Shown here in pieces: positions 8,633 through 16,769 of a stretch of DNA of 51,983 bases. The position numbers and the translations under genes are program-made. Source of the DNA: an uncultured Anaerolineae bacterium (lineage in GTDB: Bacteria > Chloroflexota > Anaerolineae > Anaerolineales > Villigracilaceae); assembly GCA_903910795.1 (NCBI GenBank), contig CAIWAX010000010.1, forward strand, positions 1-51,983, read 5' to 3'. Numbering within the stretch: the stretch's first letter is position 1; every line of letters starts with the position of its first letter. The notes beneath the pieces are model-generated. The model was not told where the DNA came from, made no database searches, and saw nothing but the letters and a program-made list of their open reading frames with translations.

Positions 8633-9208
8633 ATGGGAAAATTGATCCTCTTACTCGGCGGTGCGCGCAGTGGCAAAAGCACCTTCGCCGAACAAAAAGC
8701 CCGCGAATGGGGTGGCGACAGCGTTCTGTATGTCGCCACCTCCGAAAGCAAAGATGACGAAATGCGCCAGCGCGTGGAAAAACACCGTGCCTCCCGTCCC
8801 GCCGCCTGGACAACCCTCGAAGCCCCGCGTGACGTTTCCCGCGCCATTGCCGCTGCCAACCCCAGCGCCGCCGTCATCCTGCTCGACTGTCTGACCTTCC
8901 TGGTCTCCAACTACCTGCTGGCCGTCTCCGAACCCGTCGAAAACCCGTTTGGCCCGCCCTCCAGCGACCCCTTCGATGAAGCCATCGAGACCGCCGTGCG
9001 CGCCGATGTCAACGCCCTGGCCGCCTACGCCCACGCCCATGATGTCACCCTGCTGATCGTCTCCAACGAAGTCGGCATGGGCCTGGTACCTGCCTACGAC
9101 CTGGGCCGCGCCTACCGCGACCTGCTCGGCCGCGCCAACCAGGACCTCGCCCGCCAGGCTGACGAAGTCTACCTGCTGGTGGCCGGGCTGCCCTGGAAGC
9201 TAAAATAA
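8633..9208 (+). CDS. cobU: Adenosylcobinamide kinase / adenosylcobinamide-phosphate guanylyltransferase
   Basis: A 191-residue protein that phosphorylates adenosylcobinamide and attaches GMP, giving the GDP-activated substrate of CobS. The P-loop GGARSGKST (residues 9-17) is the family form. VATSESKDDEMRQRVEKHR, LLDCLTFLVSN and SNEVGMGLVP follow in order, and the length is normal. A TGGAG site lies seven bases before the ATG. cobC starts one base after its stop, so these two form a unit. Its separation from cobS by 3 kb of low-GC DNA raises the question of whether the riboswitch still controls it. Confidence 0.94.
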   Translation: MGKLILLLGGARSGKSTFAEQKAREWGGDSVLYVATSESKDDEMRQRVEKHRASRPAAWTTLEAPRDVSRAIAAANPSAAVILLDCLTFLVSNYLLAVSEPVENPFGPPSSDPFDEAIETAVRADVNALAAYAHAHDVTLLIVSNEVGMGLVPAYDLGRAYRDLLGRANQDLARQADEVYLLVAGLPWKLK

Positions 9209-9209
9209 T

Positions 9210-9809
9210 ATGCTGCGCCTGCTGCTCGTCCGCCACGGCCAGACCGAATGGAATGCCCTGCGCCGCTACCAGGGCCACAGCGATCCGCCTCTTAACGAAA
9301 CCGGCCTGACCCAGGCCCGCCAGCTTGCCGCACGCCTCCAACCCCTGCACATCGACCTGCTCTTCAACAGCGACCTGCTGCGCGCCGTTCAGACTGCCCG
9401 GATTCTGGCCACTGGCCGTGATCTCCCACTCCAGGCCGACCCGCGCCTGCGCGAACTTGGCTTTGGCCTGCTCGAAGGTCACACCTTTGACGAGGGACTG
9501 GCCCTCTGGCCTGAAATGATCCAGAAATGGGTGGATGACAACAACCAGCCCCCCCAGGGCGGCGAACGTATGGACGCACTCACTCACCGCGTTCTGCAGT
9601 TCTACGATGAAATGCTCCCGACCTGTGACGGCAAAACCGTCCTGCTTGTCGCCCACGGCGGCCCGCTGCGCGTGCTCCTCCAGCACTTGCTCGGCGCGCC
9701 CGCCCGGGTCTGGTTCAATCTCGAACACGCCAGCCTCTCCGATATCCAGATTGACACCAGAACCACCCTTATCAACCGCCTAAATGACACCGGTTCGGTT
9801 TATACTTAG
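9210..9809 (+). CDS. cobC: Histidine phosphatase, probable alpha-ribazole phosphatase
   Basis: A 199-residue member of the phosphoglycerate-mutase-like superfamily. It has the catalytic RHG motif at residues 8-10 (LVRHGQTEWN), the second arginine region around FNSDLLRAVQTARI, and the second histidine in VAHGGPLR. The family hydrolyses phosphate esters. Immediate coupling to cobU (one-base gap) supports removal of the 5'-phosphate of alpha-ribazole phosphate or adenosylcobalamin phosphate. The sequence alone does not exclude a general phosphatase role; the cob context raises the specific call. Confidence 0.83.
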   Translation: MLRLLLVRHGQTEWNALRRYQGHSDPPLNETGLTQARQLAARLQPLHIDLLFNSDLLRAVQTARILATGRDLPLQADPRLRELGFGLLEGHTFDEGLALWPEMIQKWVDDNNQPPQGGERMDALTHRVLQFYDEMLPTCDGKTVLLVAHGGPLRVLLQHLLGAPARVWFNLEHASLSDIQIDTRTTLINRLNDTGSVYT

Positions 9810-9833
9810 GGCCATAACCACGAAATACACGAA

Positions 9834-9852
9834 CCCACAAGTAGCATGTGGG
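9834..9852. repeat. Small CCCAC..GTGGG hairpin repeat
   Basis: CCCACAAGTAGCATGTGGG folds into a six-base-pair stem. The related CCCACTAAAAGCATGTGGG is found twice in tandem at 47996-48036. It lies in the gap between cobC and the VIT1-like gene. Confidence 0.6.
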
Positions 9853-9898
9853 ACATCCACACCAAAGAACAACAACCCTGAAAAAACAGGAGCCCGCA

Positions 9899-10600
9899 AT
9901 GCCCTCCACACCCCATATTGAAAAACACTTCACCGCCACCGAAACCATCCGCGACATCGTCATCGGCATGTCCGACGGCCTGACCGTGCCCTTCGCCCTG
10001 GCCGCCGGCCTCTCCGGCGCCATCGCCGCCAGCAACATCGTTGTCACCGCCGGGCTGGCCGAAATCGCCGCCGGATCCATCGCCATGGGCCTCGGCGGAT
10101 TCCTGGCCGCCCGCAGCGACGCCGAACACTATCATAACGAACGCGCCCGCGAAGAATGGGAAGTCATCGAAAAAGCCGATCTCGAAAAAGAAGAAGTCGC
10201 CGAGATACTGGAAGCCTACGGTATGGCTCCCGAGCAAAGCCAGCAGGTCGTCCTGGCCCTCAGCAAGGATCACAAAGCCTGGGTCGACTTCATGATGCGC
10301 TTTGAACTCGGCCTCGAAGAACCTGACCCCAAACGCGCCCTGACCAGCGCCCTGACCATCGCCCTGTCCTACATCGCTGGCGGCTTCATTCCCCTCTCCG
10401 CCTACATCTTCATCCCCACCGCCAGCACCGCTTTGAGCGTCTCAATTGTCATGACCCTTATCGCCCTGTTTGTCTTTGGCTACATCAAAGGCACCTTTAC
10501 CGGCGCCAAGCCCTGGCTCTCCGCCATTCAGACGGTTCTGATCGGCGGCATTGCCGCCGCCGTGGCCTTTGCCATCGCTCGCGCCATCACCCCGCGCTGA
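9899..10600 (+). CDS. VIT1/CCC1-family membrane protein (divalent metal transporter-like)
   Basis: A 233-residue protein. The first membrane segment contains GMSDGLTVPFALAAGLSGA, then GLAEIAAGSIAMGLGGFLAARSD, both diagnostic of the VIT1/CCC1 family of iron/manganese transporters. A long acidic cytoplasmic segment (REEWEVIEKADLEKEEV and on) occupies the place of the family's metal-binding loop, and three more membrane segments complete it. The start at 9899 is chosen because ACAGGAG precedes it; an upstream in-frame ATG at 9848 lies in repeat DNA. Substrate metal is not determined. The cytochrome b561 gene begins 10 bases downstream. Confidence 0.85.
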   Translation: MPSTPHIEKHFTATETIRDIVIGMSDGLTVPFALAAGLSGAIAASNIVVTAGLAEIAAGSIAMGLGGFLAARSDAEHYHNERAREEWEVIEKADLEKEEVAEILEAYGMAPEQSQQVVLALSKDHKAWVDFMMRFELGLEEPDPKRALTSALTIALSYIAGGFIPLSAYIFIPTASTALSVSIVMTLIALFVFGYIKGTFTGAKPWLSAIQTVLIGGIAAAVAFAIARAITPR

Positions 10601-10610
10601 TCCGGTTGGC

Positions 10611-11165
10611 ATGTCCCTGAAAAAACGCTACCGCCCGTTGTGGGTCATCCTGCACTGGCTGATGGCCCTGCTGGTCTTTGTCACCTTTGGCATCGGCCTG
10701 TTGGACCTGACCAAAACGGCAGATTCGGGCGCCAAACTCATGCCCTTGGCCGTCCACATGACCCTCGGGATTTCCATTCTTTTGATCGTGATCGGGCGTT
10801 CCGTCCTGCGCCTGCTGGTCTTCAAGCCGCCCAAACGTGCCGCCAGCGCGCCCGGCCTGCACCTCAAACGCCCCCCCCTGCTCGACCAGCTCAGCGTTTA
10901 CGTCCATCCCTTGCTTTACCTGCTCACCGCGCTGATGGCCCTGCTCGGCATCGCCATCGCCCTGCCCGCCGACCTCTTCGCCGCCGTCCTGAGCGGTTCT
11001 GCCACCCGCATCCCCTCTGACTTCTACATCTACTCCGCCCGCACCTGGCACGGCACCCTCTCCCTGATCCTCATGCTGCTCATCGCCCAGCACATCCTGG
11101 TGGCCGTCTTCCATCAATTTATCAAAGGCGAGAACTTCCTGGGAAGGATGTGGTTTCTAAAATAG
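10611..11165 (+). CDS. Cytochrome b561-type membrane protein
   Basis: A 184-residue protein with four hydrophobic segments. Candidate heme-ligand histidines sit where this family has them: LHWLMALLVF in helix 1, HMTLGISILLIVIGRSVLR in helix 2, HPLLYLLTALMALLG in helix 3 and AQHILVAVFHQF in helix 4. It would pass electrons across or within the inner membrane, for example from quinol to a periplasmic acceptor. The start at 10611 follows the VIT1-like stop by 10 bases, implying co-transcription. The pairing could reflect metal redox coupled to transport, but that is inference. Confidence 0.83.
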   Translation: MSLKKRYRPLWVILHWLMALLVFVTFGIGLLDLTKTADSGAKLMPLAVHMTLGISILLIVIGRSVLRLLVFKPPKRAASAPGLHLKRPPLLDQLSVYVHPLLYLLTALMALLGIAIALPADLFAAVLSGSATRIPSDFYIYSARTWHGTLSLILMLLIAQHILVAVFHQFIKGENFLGRMWFLK

Positions 11166-11188
11166 TTTTCATTGGCAATGAAAACTAT
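11162..11188 (+). terminator. Hairpin overlapping the cytochrome b561 stop codon
   Basis: ATAGTTTTCATT (11162-11173) and AATGAAAACTAT (11177-11188) form a perfect 12-bp stem with a GGC loop, beginning in the stop codon. No T-run follows, so it may act as an mRNA-end stabiliser rather than a classical terminator. Confidence 0.6.
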
Positions 11189-11227
11189 TCGGAGTATCGT
11201 TTCAATATAAAGAATTATGGTCAAACG

Positions 11228-11250
11228 GGCAAACCCGTGAGTAGTTGCGA
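11228..11250 (-). repeat. Solo end of the structured intergenic repeat
   Basis: AAACCCGTGAGTAGTTGC, read on the minus strand, matches the GTAACTACTCACGGGTT end of copy C4 apart from one base. The rest of the element is not recognisable here, so this is a partial or decayed copy after the cytochrome gene. Confidence 0.5.
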
Positions 11251-11296
11251 CAGTTCGTCCAATTCCGTGCGTCATGTCAGACCCATGCTGGGCTTT

Positions 11297-12049
11297 TCAG
11301 CTTCCGGACGTACTCTGCGCGGCCTCCATCACTTGCCGGATCAGCCCGGCATCCGTCTGCTTGCGGATGTATTCTTCCGGGTGATAAGCCTTGCCCATAA
11401 AGATGCCCGGGGTGCGGTACAGCATCGGACTTTCCACGACCTTGCGAGCCGAAAAATGCACTTCCCCCACCCCGCTGCCTGCCAGGAGAACAGGTAGACT
11501 TTGCGCGTTCACCCCGCCCCCGGCCAGAATGACAATGCGCCCGGCGGACTGTTTGACCAGGCTGGCGATACACGCCACCCCTTCCAGCGCGGAATTCTTC
11601 TGCCCCGAGGTCAGCAGCCGGTCAATCCCCAACCCGCACAGGCTTTCCAGGGCCTCGGATGGGTCGCGGCACAGATCAAAGGCACGGTGAAAGGTGACGC
11701 TCAGCGGGCGCGCGGCAGCGGCCAGGGCGCGGGTCCGTTCCTCATCTACGCGGCCATCCGGCTGAAGAACGCCCAGCACCACCCCATCCGCCCCCGCCTG
11801 TTTGGCGGCCAGAATGTCGCGCCGCATGACTTCCAGTTCCAGGTCAGTGTAGCAAAAATCCCCGCCGCGCGGGCGGATCAGTACATTGACGGCGATCGTG
11901 ACCGATTTCCGCACTATTTCCAGCATGCCAATGCTGGGCGTGGTGCCGCCTTCCACCAGGTTGTCGCACAATTCCACGCGCTGCGCCCCGGCTGCTTGGG
12001 CCGCCAGGGCACCTTCCACTGAGTCAATACAGATTTCAAAGAGCATCAT
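11297..12049 (-). CDS. cutC: CutC family protein
   Basis: A 250-residue TIM-barrel protein with the highly conserved N-terminus FEICIDSVEGALAAQAAGA and RVELCDNLVEGGTTPS, followed by VLIRPRGGDFCYTD, GADGVVLGVL, TFHRAFDL, RLLTSGQ and ILAGGGVN. This family was first linked to copper homeostasis, but the biochemical role remains uncertain. AGGGAG precedes the start at a good distance (ATG ATG at 12049/12046). It is transcribed divergently from the TrpF-like gene. Confidence 0.9.
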   Translation of the reverse strand: MMLFEICIDSVEGALAAQAAGAQRVELCDNLVEGGTTPSIGMLEIVRKSVTIAVNVLIRPRGGDFCYTDLELEVMRRDILAAKQAGADGVVLGVLQPDGRVDEERTRALAAAARPLSVTFHRAFDLCRDPSEALESLCGLGIDRLLTSGQKNSALEGVACIASLVKQSAGRIVILAGGGVNAQSLPVLLAGSGVGEVHFSARKVVESPMLYRTPGIFMGKAYHPEEYIRKQTDAGLIRQVMEAAQSTSGS

Positions 12050-12190
12050 CCGCGCTCCCTTCGATAATCAGGATAATGCTATTGTATCCCAGCCAGAAAT
12101 TCCCTATTGACTTTATACCGGTTCTTTTTTATAGTGAACCAAACGGAAAGGGGATGGGATTGAAATCTGAAAGAAGGAGAAGCAGCTTTG

Positions 12191-12231
12191 ATGGAAAATA
12201 CCCACTATTTGCTAAGCAAATCGTTCAGTAT
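12191..12231 (+). repeat. Start-codon repeat, copy at the TrpF-like gene
   Basis: The segment begins ATGGAAAATACCCAC, contains the palindrome TTTGCTAAGCAAA and ends TCGTTCAGTAT. It matches 30238-30278 with very few differences and is part of the repeat family at 43330-43354, 44560-44625 and 45983-46013. Here it supplies the start codon and the first 13 codons of the downstream gene. Confidence 0.8.
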
Positions 12232-12913
12232 CATCCAGATTTATGCGTTTACCAACCCTGAACAGGCCTGCCAGGCCGCGCTGGATGGCGTGGATCAGAT
12301 CGGTTTTGTGGCCGGCGATTACGGCCTGGTGCCGGGTGAACTGAGTTTTGCGCAGTCACGCGCGCTGGTCGAAGCGTTGCCGCCACGGGCCGTGCCCGTC
12401 GCGCTGACCATGTCCACCGATGTCGATGAAATCCTGCGTATGGCGCGCTTTGTGCGCCCGCACATCGTACACATCTCCACCGACATGCAGGCGGTTGACC
12501 TGCAAAAAATGCAGGCCGTGCGCGCCGGGCTACCGGAGGGAGTGCGGCTGATGAAGGCCATCTCGGTCACGGACGAGAGCAGCATCCAGGCGGCGCTGCA
12601 TTACGCCCAGGCCAGCGACCTTCTGCTGCTCGATACCAAGTCCAGCGAGATCGCCGGGATCGGCGTCAGCGGCAAAACTCACGATTGGCAGGTCAGCCGC
12701 CAGATCGTGGAAAGCGTGCGCATCCCTGTCATCCTGGCGGGCGGGTTGAGCGCGGAAAATGTGGCCGAAGCCATGCGCGTGGTACGGCCCTATGGGGTTG
12801 ATTCAAACACGCATACCAATCAGCCGGGTGACCTGGTCGTCAAGGATATGCAGCGCGTGCGCGCCTTTGTCCATGCGGTGCGCGCTGCTGAGAAATTATC
12901 AGAAGGAAGCTGA
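12191..12913 (+). CDS. Phosphoribosylanthranilate-isomerase-like (TrpF-type) barrel protein
   Basis: A 241-residue beta/alpha barrel. The sequence tracks TrpF: IIQIYAFTNPEQACQAALDG in place of the KICG-strand, IGFV, LTMSTD, VHIST where TrpF has VQLHG, VSGKTHDW for the usual TGKTFDW, and ILAGGLSAENVAEAM near the phosphate site. The catalytic Cys-Gly of the KICG motif is replaced (YAFTN), so tryptophan synthesis is doubtful and another isomerase or sugar-phosphate role is possible. The start is at 12191 with AAGGAG eleven bases before it. The first 13 residues are encoded by a dispersed repeat. A PfkB-type kinase gene starts one base after its stop, suggesting a shared catabolic step. Confidence 0.72.
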   Translation: MENTHYLLSKSFSIIQIYAFTNPEQACQAALDGVDQIGFVAGDYGLVPGELSFAQSRALVEALPPRAVPVALTMSTDVDEILRMARFVRPHIVHISTDMQAVDLQKMQAVRAGLPEGVRLMKAISVTDESSIQAALHYAQASDLLLLDTKSSEIAGIGVSGKTHDWQVSRQIVESVRIPVILAGGLSAENVAEAMRVVRPYGVDSNTHTNQPGDLVVKDMQRVRAFVHAVRAAEKLSEGS

Positions 12914-12914
12914 C

Positions 12915-13910
12915 GTGAAATCAGAATCGCGCAAAGTGGCCGTGTTGGGGGATGTCAACATCGATATATTCCTGAACATTCCGACTTACCCGCCGCCGGG
13001 CGGGGATGCTATGGCGGATCAGATGGAACTGCACACAGGCGGTTCGGCCGCCAATACAGCCATCCTGCTCTCCCGCCTGGGATTTCAGACCGAGATGCTC
13101 ACGCACACCGGGGATGACCCATGGGCCGACATTGCGTTCCGCACGCTGCGCGCCGAGCGCGTGGGGCTGGATCATCTTTCACGGGATGGCATGGCTGGTA
13201 CCGGGCTGATCTTCCTGCCGGTCACACCCAATGGCGAGCGCACCATGTTTTCATACCACGGTGCCAACGCCTTGCTGAGTCCCGCTGAAATCACGCCGCC
13301 ATTGTTCGATGAGGTTGCACTGCTGCACATTTCCGGTTACGCTCTGCTGCAGTCCCCGCAAAAAGAGGCCGCCTGGTGCGCGCTGGAACTGGCGCAAGCG
13401 CGCGGCATCCCGGTCACCCTTGATCTGGGGGTCGAGCCCGCCGCGGTTCTGGGTCAGGACCTTGAACGCTTGCTTGGCAGGCTCGACCTGCTGGTGCTGG
13501 GCCCACAGGAGGCCCTGCTGCTCGCAAAACAACCTGAACTGGAACCCGCGCTGGAAACCCTGCTGGCCTGTGGTGTCAAAACGATTGGTTTGAAGCTGGG
13601 ATTGGAAGGCTGCCTGCTTGTCACTACCGGAAAGCGCGCGCGCCTGCCGGGCTTTCCGGTTGAAACGATCGACACCACCGGCGCTGGGGATGCCTTCAGC
13701 GCGGCGCTGATTTACGGCCGTTTGAACAGCCTCAGCCTGGAAGCGCGCGGGCTACTGGCGAACGCCTTTGGTGCCGTAGCAACCACCGTTTGGGGTGGCG
13801 GCGCGGCCTTTCCCGGCCTGGATGCGGTCAAGAACCTGCTTTCTCGACCCGGCGACGCCCTCCAGCCCTTCAAACCCTGGCTCGCTGAAGCCCTGGCCGC
13901 TTTGGACTGA
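12915..13910 (+). CDS. PfkB-family carbohydrate/nucleoside kinase
   Basis: A 331-residue protein with ribokinase-type features: the N-terminal GDVNIDIFLNIP strand, GGSAANTAILLSRLG, and the C-terminal anion-hole motif DTTGAGDAFSAAL that supplies the catalytic aspartate. The start is taken as GTG at 12915 (AAGGAAG just upstream), one base after the TrpF-like stop; the longer reading frame from 12759 overlaps that gene. The substrate is not readable. Neighbour logic suggests the kinase and the TrpF-like barrel act on the same sugar or nucleoside. Confidence 0.85.
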   Translation: MKSESRKVAVLGDVNIDIFLNIPTYPPPGGDAMADQMELHTGGSAANTAILLSRLGFQTEMLTHTGDDPWADIAFRTLRAERVGLDHLSRDGMAGTGLIFLPVTPNGERTMFSYHGANALLSPAEITPPLFDEVALLHISGYALLQSPQKEAAWCALELAQARGIPVTLDLGVEPAAVLGQDLERLLGRLDLLVLGPQEALLLAKQPELEPALETLLACGVKTIGLKLGLEGCLLVTTGKRARLPGFPVETIDTTGAGDAFSAALIYGRLNSLSLEARGLLANAFGAVATTVWGGGAAFPGLDAVKNLLSRPGDALQPFKPWLAEALAALD

Positions 13911-14002
13911 ATTTATCACCCAGCCCCGGCAACCGGACGCAGCTGCCTCAGTAGGGTCATAGCCTAAAGTGAAGCACTTGATATTTTTAAACTGGAGACC
14001 CC

Positions 14003-14449
14003 GTGAACACCTTTACCGTTCGACGCATCATCTCGCAAGACAAACCTGAATGGCTCAGAATGCGCCTGCTGCTGTGGCCCAATCACACCCCGGATGAACT
14101 GCAGGAGGAAATGGATGAATTCATAGAGAATCCCGAACAGCCTGTCTTCATCCTGCTGCGGGCTGACGGCAGCCCGGGAGGTTTTTTGGAAGGAGGCACG
14201 CGCGATTACGCGGATGGCTGCGAGACCAACCCGGTCGGGTATATCGAGGGCTGGTACGTGGATGCAGACCTGCGCCGCCAGGGAGCCGGCCGGGCGTTGG
14301 TAAGCGCGATGGAAGGTTGGGCGCGCAAACGGGGCCTGCTGGAGATGGGCTCGGATACCTGGCTGGACAATGAAACCAGCATCACAGCCCACGAGCATCT
14401 TGGATATGTGCTAAAGGAACGCATTGTTCATTTTGCAAAGAAATTATAA
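14003..14449 (+). CDS. GNAT acetyltransferase, aminoglycoside 6'-N-acetyltransferase-like
   Basis: A 148-residue single GNAT domain. The order of motifs follows AAC(6')-I enzymes: MRLLLWPNHTPDELQEEM, an FLEGGTRDYADGC segment, YIEGWYVDADLRRQGAGRAL (acetyl-CoA site), WARKRGLLEMGSDT, and the terminal HEHLGYVLKERIVHF. In the family the domain acetylates an amino group using acetyl-CoA. This is a chromosomal homologue with no integron or mobile signature nearby; whether it acts on aminoglycosides is unknown. The start is the ATG after a CTGGAGA ribosome-binding site. Confidence 0.78.
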   Translation: MNTFTVRRIISQDKPEWLRMRLLLWPNHTPDELQEEMDEFIENPEQPVFILLRADGSPGGFLEGGTRDYADGCETNPVGYIEGWYVDADLRRQGAGRALVSAMEGWARKRGLLEMGSDTWLDNETSITAHEHLGYVLKERIVHFAKKL

Positions 14450-14727
14450 CGGGCCTCTTGCGTGACTTAAAAAACGTTCTTGTCATAACGGCTCAAGGCC
14501 CTGCAGGTTAGCCGTTCGGTTCGCTGCAAAAAGCAGTCGAAAGCGATTGACCCGCAGGGCCCGTGAGTCGCTACTACGCGATTTCCAAACCGTCATCCAT
14601 AGACAGCACTATGTCCCAATCGATTTGATCCCGAAAGAGCACACTTGCACCGGAACGCAAGTGCAGGTGTCGGGACGATGTTAGCAAATCGTACCTGGAT
14701 TATTCCATCAGGAACGCCGGTTTATTC
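14450..14727. repeat. Palindrome-rich intergenic region
   Basis: Contains GGCCCTGC / GCAGGGCC arms enclosing about 50 bases (about 14498-14570), a CCCGTGAGTCGCTAC segment recalling the structured-repeat end, and about 14638-14692 with CACTTGCACCGGAACGCAAG and GATGTTAGCAAATCGT modules shared with 35880-36066 and 44560-44625. No gene is seen. It separates convergent genes. Confidence 0.55.
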
Positions 14728-15972
14728 TCAGCGCTGGCGCTTCTGGTTATAAGCTTGATAGTGCGACGATTTCCGATCAGCTTCAGTCATACCATCCTGC
14801 ATCTTTTCAGAGATAGCTTGATATTCTGCAGCCTGGCTGGCTGCAATATGGGGAGCATTTGCCCGAATGGATTGCTGGAGCATTTTGTTGGCCTGCTCAC
14901 GCTTGCCCTGGCGTTCCAGCTTCAGGGCCTCGTTAGCGGTTTCGGCCAGATCGACTTGTGCAAAACGCTCCAAGACCTCGCGCTTCTTCGGGGCTGCTTC
15001 GGCGCTGACCAGGCCGGTATATTGGAAAGCCAGTTCAGCACGTGCTTCAAAAGGCAGACCGGCCTCATCCATGCCGGTTATCCGGGCGCTGATCTTCAAA
15101 TCAGTTGCTGCGGCAGCCGGTGGGGTCAGCACTTTGATAAAGATTTGCTGGCTTTTATTTGCATACATGCTGCCCAGCGAGATACTCAAGCGGCCCTGGC
15201 TGAACTCAGAGACCCAGCCGCCCAAAACTTGCAGGCTCACATTCGCCGGAAATTCAAGCACAATCTCAATTTCCCGTGCAGTCACCGCCGCCAATTCCTT
15301 GAACTCACGCTCAAACAGGGCCGGGATTTCAGAGGGGGTCTCGATATAGTAGAAGCTGCCGCCGCCCTGGTTGGAGATAGCCTCCAGCAGGTGTTCATTG
15401 AAACCTTCGCCCACCCCAAAAGTGGATGTGGAAACACCGCGCCGGGATAACTCCCTGGCATGCACGGCCAGCGCCTCCAGATCGGTAATACCCACATTCG
15501 CCAGCCCATCGGTCAGCAGCAGACAGCGACTGAGCATTCCCGTGCTGGACACCCGGGCCGCCGCCGCGGCTGCCTCCTGGCAGCCTGCCAGCCAGCCCCC
15601 GCTCAAGTTGGTTGAACCGCCCGGCCGGAGGGTGGAGATCAGGCGCTTCAATTGGCTGCGCTGCTCGCCAGTCACAGCTACGCTGGGGGAAAGCAGGTTA
15701 ATTTCATCATCGTAAGCCACTACGGCAGCCATATCCTGCTCATGGAGCAGATCGAGCACATGCTCAGCCGCTCGTTTGACATATTCCAGCTTTTCACCGC
15801 TCATGGAACCGCTGCGGTCGAGTACCAGCGCCAGGTTGAGCGGCACTCGGTTCGTCTGGGCCGCCGAACCGGGCGCCTGCAGGCTGATTTCCAGGACACG
15901 CTGAGACGGAACCTCGCGGGCAACCAGGTTCTGATCTGTATCAAGATGAAGATGAAGTGTTTCAGTGTTCAT
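14728..15972 (-). CDS. VWA-domain protein
   Basis: A 414-residue protein with a von Willebrand factor A domain at about residues 45-215. The MIDAS motif DRSGSMSG is complete, with the TNLSGG threonine region and the LLTDGLANVG strand following. A beta-rich segment follows (about 230-320), then a charged helical tail with repeated QAAEYQ/QYQA-type sequence ending in KSSHYQAYNQKRQR. No signal peptide or membrane anchor, so probably cytoplasmic. It follows the MerR-type regulator gene by 12 bases on the same strand and should be co-transcribed from the promoter at 16628-16656. Role unknown; VWA proteins often assemble with partner complexes. Confidence 0.82.
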   Translation of the reverse strand: MNTETLHLHLDTDQNLVAREVPSQRVLEISLQAPGSAAQTNRVPLNLALVLDRSGSMSGEKLEYVKRAAEHVLDLLHEQDMAAVVAYDDEINLLSPSVAVTGEQRSQLKRLISTLRPGGSTNLSGGWLAGCQEAAAAAARVSSTGMLSRCLLLTDGLANVGITDLEALAVHARELSRRGVSTSTFGVGEGFNEHLLEAISNQGGGSFYYIETPSEIPALFEREFKELAAVTAREIEIVLEFPANVSLQVLGGWVSEFSQGRLSISLGSMYANKSQQIFIKVLTPPAAAATDLKISARITGMDEAGLPFEARAELAFQYTGLVSAEAAPKKREVLERFAQVDLAETANEALKLERQGKREQANKMLQQSIRANAPHIAASQAAEYQAISEKMQDGMTEADRKSSHYQAYNQKRQR

Positions 15973-15984
15973 AACGACCCTCCT

Positions 15985-16596
15985 TTAGGTTTGGCGAAAC
16001 AATTTATTTGCAAATGCGATCAACTGCTGGATTCTACCGGCGACATCCGGCTTCCCAGGATTGCGAATATGCAGTTCCACCCCGGGAGCCAAGGAAATGC
16101 GCTGCCAGGTTTCACTGGCAACTGGTTCAGGCTGGGGGTCGGGTGAAAAATATCTCAACTGCGTATCTGATACCAATGGCGCGGACGCCCGCACAACTTC
16201 CGGAGCTTCCTGCGGACGTAGTACCTTTTGATCCTTTAGCAGCAGGGCGATGTAATTCAGGGCATTCGATCCCGAACCGGATGCCGCGGGTGACGCAACT
16301 GCCGGTCTGGTTTTTTGATCGGATGAAAGCTCTTCCACCAGCCGCTTCTGCACTTCATCATCTGTCAGGGAAAGCATCACCTGCTGGATTTCACGCAAGG
16401 GCAGATAGGCGGTTTTCATCCGGCGGATGAGTTCCAGGCGGTTCAGGTGGTTTTCATTGTAATAGGCATACTTGCCCTGGGTTTCCGGCTGCGGCAGCAA
16501 ACCTTCGTCCGTATAATAGCGAATGGTGCGGATAGTCGTGCCCGCGCGTTCAGCCAGTTCACTGATTAAAAATTTTTCTATTGGGATGTTGTCCAT
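15985..16596 (-). CDS. MerR-type transcriptional regulator
   Basis: A 203-residue protein. Residues about 9-75 form a MerR winged helix: ISELAERAGTTIRTIRYYTDEGLLPQP, then YYNENHLNRLELIRRMK and a LPLREIQQVM helix. The C-terminal half is not a standard effector domain; it contains a conserved-looking SLAPGVELHIRNPGKPDVAGRIQQLI stretch. The start at 16596 (MDNIPIEKF) is chosen over 16662 because the upstream frame crosses the promoter. An operator-like palindrome lies between -35 and -10 of its own promoter, so autoregulation of the regulator-VWA operon is likely. Confidence 0.82.
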   Translation of the reverse strand: MDNIPIEKFLISELAERAGTTIRTIRYYTDEGLLPQPETQGKYAYYNENHLNRLELIRRMKTAYLPLREIQQVMLSLTDDEVQKRLVEELSSDQKTRPAVASPAASGSGSNALNYIALLLKDQKVLRPQEAPEVVRASAPLVSDTQLRYFSPDPQPEPVASETWQRISLAPGVELHIRNPGKPDVAGRIQQLIAFANKLFRQT

Positions 16597-16627
16597 CTTT
16601 TCTGCTTTCTCAAGTTCAGATGCCCTA

Positions 16628-16656
16628 ATAATACCAGTATTACGTAATAATGTCAA
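16628..16656 (-). promoter_or_regulatory. Promoter with operator palindrome for the MerR-VWA operon
   Basis: Read on the minus strand: -35 TTGACA (16656-16651), a 17-bp spacer, and -10 TATTAT (16633-16628). A second TTGACA directly precedes the first. The spacer contains the perfect 12-bp palindrome TATTACGTAATA (16638-16649). MerR-family proteins characteristically bind dyads between -35 and -10. The usual MerR spacer is longer (19-20 bp), so this one could be repressed or constitutively strong. Confidence 0.8.
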
Positions 16657-16690
16657 TGTCAAATCACCAGGCTACTTCGACCTGGAAAAC

Positions 16691-16717
16691 AAAAAGCGCC
16701 GCCTATATGGCAGCGCT
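16691..16717 (-). terminator. Intrinsic terminator after the SRPBCC-like gene
   Basis: On the minus strand, AGCGCTGCC and GGCGGCGCT form a nine-pair stem (one G-T pair) around ATATA, followed by TTTTTG. It lies 53 bases past the stop of the 16770-17432 gene and also insulates the MerR promoter. Confidence 0.8.
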
Positions 16718-16769
16718 CCCAGCCAAAACGATAAGCTGGTTGACCTTGATCATCCAGAAATGCCCGGCT

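Noticed and set aside
14003-14449. Acquired antibiotic-resistance gene
   Set aside because: The protein is AAC(6')-like in motif order, but no integron, attC site or transposase is near, and substrate specificity cannot be read.
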